Assembly: GCA_947095535.1 (NCBI GenBank)
Contig: OX352772.1
Coordinates: 49,495,445 to 49,559,444 of the forward strand
Source: Poecilobothrus nobilitatus
Lineage: Eukaryota; Arthropoda; Insecta; Diptera; Dolichopodidae
Length of the DNA: 64,000 nt
Reading direction: 5' to 3'
In this document: one piece after another, positions 61,201 to 64,000 of the stretch
How the letters are laid out: every line of letters starts with the position of its first letter
Numbering within the stretch: position 1 is the stretch's first letter
The notes under the pieces: model-generated
The model's input: the letters and a program-made list of their open reading frames with translations, nothing else
Database searches by the model: none
Told to the model about the DNA's origin: nothing
Program-made: the position numbers and the translations under genes

Positions 61201-62699
61201 AAATTTTAATTCTTAAATTTCCTTTTATAAAAATATGTAAATTTAACTTCTTAATAGCCGTGTTCATTCATTAAAAAAGCTTCAAATAATAAATATAGTA
61301 ACCTAAAAAATTTTAAATAGCTTATAGAGCTAAATAAACAAGGCTATATATAATTAAAGTCTAAAAATATTTCGATTCCTCCTCTTTTAATCTTTCTTCA
61401 ACTGCCATCTGCAACAACTGTTAAACAACTGATTGATCGATCAGAAAACCTTTTAATTAACTAAGAATTATTTTCTGTACAGATCTTTCTTTTGGAATTA
61501 ATGCTTAGTATACATTAGTCCTTAACCAAAAAATTAATTTTATTTTATATCAAATTTCCAAAAACATAAGATTGTTCATATTTTATTCATATTTAAGGTA
61601 GATATATTTGAAGCTTTTCACACTTTCTAAGAATATATACTTTCCAAGAAGTACTTATATTTAAATAAAAAAAAAATGTTTTATTTAAATAAAGAAAATT
61701 AGGTATTTAAAATTTAAATTAATATTATAATAATTGTTTTTTTTTTTTATTAAATGAATTTCTTGTACTTTGATTTTTATCTCAACACTTTTAATACAAT
61801 AATCCTACGTATTAAAAAATTTTTTTTTCTTAAATTGTTAGTGAAGAAAATAAAAATTAATTTACTGATAATTAAAATCAAAAGCAAAGGTTTAAAATAT
61901 TAACTTGTTTAATTAAACAGCATTTTACGAAAATATTTAATTTATCGGATATCGTATAAATATAAAAATCAAAAGATAAATATTTTAAGATTTACTTAAA
62001 TCAGACTTTTATTCGTTTACTTTTACTTTGATTGTTTTTTTTATTTCTTAAGAAGGACCTAATGATAATTTTTCAATGACTTATATTCGAAGAGTTTCCA
62101 TGTATTTTTATAAAAAAAAAACATTAAAAATGAATAGTATAAGAATTTCTAATCCTGTATACTGTAGAATGAGTAATTCTGTATACTGCACAACAGGTTG
62201 TTAAAGTGTTTTCAGTGTGTGTCTATACACTTATGAGTTCCTAAGTCTATTCCTATATGCACTTCAAAGTTCCACTGAACGAAATTATTGATTTAACTAT
62301 GGATTCTGCAAATTCAATATTACGTAACTTATAATAATTCTTGGCTTGGTTACAAATTTCACGTATCCCCTTTCTGTTTTATTCTTTTTACTAACTCCTT
62401 AAATAAACATCAAATATTTAAATGGTTGAAATAGGTAGGCATATTCTAGTTTTATTTGTTGCTAAAACATGGCAACTTTATTCATTACAGTTTTGCAGTA
62501 GTTGTACCTATGTTGGTTATCTTTTCTAAATCTTGTCCGTTGTTTTTTGCATCTACATTTAGTAAATTTCTTCGGTTCACTCAAGATTTATTTGAATTTC
62601 AGTTTTTTTATATACTTTCTGACTTTCCTTCACTTCAAATTTTTCTTCTAGTTTAATCTCTTCAGAATCAGCAAGGGCAAACTGTTGATGAAAACAAAT
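61201..62699. other. A+T-rich intron DNA, nothing recognised
   Basis: About 1.5 kb of A+T-rich sequence. A small repeat of taattctgtatactg (62150-62190) is seen, otherwise nothing. Confidence 0.5.
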
Positions 62700-62910
62700 A
62701 CCAAGAGAATAAATAAAGCAAACACAAGTTTCTGCAAAGGTTACGAACAAGTAGGATATCTACTACTATACGTCCTTTTTTAATGTTCGGTTTCTAAATT
62801 ACAAAATTGGAAGAGAAATACTGGGAGAACCTCTCCAACGTTAGAATACCTGATCAGGGAATAATCATTCGATTTTTGAAAAGAATAATTAAAGCCTGAT
62901 GGAACTCTGC
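62700..62910 (+). pseudogene. LINE fragment, probable C-terminal tail
   Basis: ggaagagaaatactgggaga reads GREILGEPLQR, then after a frameshift RIPDQGIIIRFLKRI, resembling the R...LG.PL....ILRFLK ending of insect LINEs. The DNA aligns to 40715-40830. The frame is broken. The assignment depends on that pairwise similarity and is modest. Confidence 0.45.
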
Positions 62911-64000
62911 AATTATGTAAAATTATATGCTAGCTTTTCTCTCTATACGAAACAACGTAACAGAAATAGTTACCGTATTTTATGTTTTCTACATTCCAAA
63001 ACAACAAATTAAATTAGTTTGTAAAAACAATAAATTTGTTTTTTAATTAAATTATTGTTGTGTATTAAATATTGAACTTATAACTAACAAAAGCTTAACA
63101 TTTTTCTATAGACTTTTTAATAAATGATTTTGTTGCTATTCCATTATTTTCCAGTTTGGTGAACCAATTACCACAGTAACTCTCCATTATAAATATTTCA
63201 TTATTTGTTTAAATTTGATGGCGTCATTTTAATTTTTATTTTTTATTTTCTTGAAAGACTTACATTTTTTTTTTATATTTCATTGTTTGTATTATTTTTT
63301 TCAACATAAATTTGTAAATTTCTACTTCCTTTACATGGTAACGGTATATCCTCTTTTTTCACCTAGTCAGGTTTTTAATTCCTTAAGATTCAATTTTTTA
63401 AGAAAACAAAAAAAAAACAATAAAAATAAACACATAAATTTATATTTTTAGCCTCTACCATTTCTTCAAAAAAAAAAAAATTTACACATCTAGACAGCAT
63501 TTTCACAAAAAAAAAACGCAAAGACTGAAGTATTCGGATGTTCTTTTTATTAATGTTAAGAATAATATTAGAAAATGAGTTCAAAAAATATTAAATAGAC
63601 ATATTTTTCAAGTTCAAGAAAATTAAAATAAATATAAAACAAATTTCGATAAATTTTTTTTTTAATATCTTTTTTTCTTTTAATTTCTTATCAAAATTTG
63701 AAACAAGCGTCTTAAAGAACGTCCATAGAAAATATTTCTGAATGTTAAGATTAAACGAAAAAAAAGCAATACTTTAGATTCAACTAAGTCTATTGGTTCA
63801 TTGTCTAATTCAGTTTCTTTTTTCCAGTTTTTTTGATTACAGGACAATTTAATTTAAAAACACAGCACAGATTTCAAACTTTTTTTAAACATACCCCTTC
63901 TCAGTTCAAAAAACTCTTTTGCTTTTCAAACTGTGAAGAATACCAAAATTTGAGTGATACAGTTTTAACAAAAAATTCCAAAGTACTTTTTTTGTTGCTG
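62911..64000. other. A+T-rich intron DNA, nothing recognised
   Basis: About 1.1 kb of A+T-rich sequence with T and A runs. Frames at 63251-63584 are low-complexity. Confidence 0.5.

Overview
The window is strongly A+T-rich eukaryotic DNA. It has no long open reading frame on either strand. I recognise only one host protein-coding segment, a 201-bp exon on the minus strand at 36574-36774. It encodes the C-terminal end of a Runt (Runx) DNA-binding domain plus the start of the following linker. The exon has clean splice sites, and no other Runx exon was found. The simplest reading is that almost the whole window is intron of an insect Runx-family transcription factor gene read right to left, with at least about 27 kb of intron on one side and about 36 kb on the other. 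A neighbouring intergenic stretch at either end cannot be excluded.

The organism is most likely an insect, probably a fly (Diptera). The residues just after the Runt domain look insect-like. The window also holds two copies of a non-autonomous rolling-circle element with the DINE-1/Helentron layout (subterminal inverted repeats, a CCGT-type microsatellite, central tandem repeats), which is typical of flies. The species cannot be named from this sequence.

The rest is transposon-derived or simple sequence. From left to right the main items are: a tRNA-type SINE family with four copies, each flanked by an exact or near-exact target duplication (about 876, 25043, 36253 and 54481); a 101-bp hairpin at 3864; a poly(A)-ended dispersed repeat with six copies (4870, 26470, 33396, 44570, 44793, 60846); three other tRNA-like fragments (5745, 32650, 54876); a decayed LINE at 7270-8390; a compact MITE that is CpG-rich against its surroundings at 9349-9657; three foldback elements sharing a core but differing in their arms (11427, 14128, 58079); a second decayed LINE on the minus strand at 12080-12960; the 2.5-kb Helentron-like element with a higher-order tandem array at 15571-18100, and its 0.74-kb relative at 53503-54245; and four short LINE tail fragments (40640, 41640, 59850, 62720).

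The remaining stretches are A+T-rich DNA with homopolymer runs and a few microsatellites, in which I recognise nothing. Nearly all open reading frames of 60-170 codons are low-complexity Phe/Lys/Asn-rich translations or translations of repeats, and I do not call them genes.
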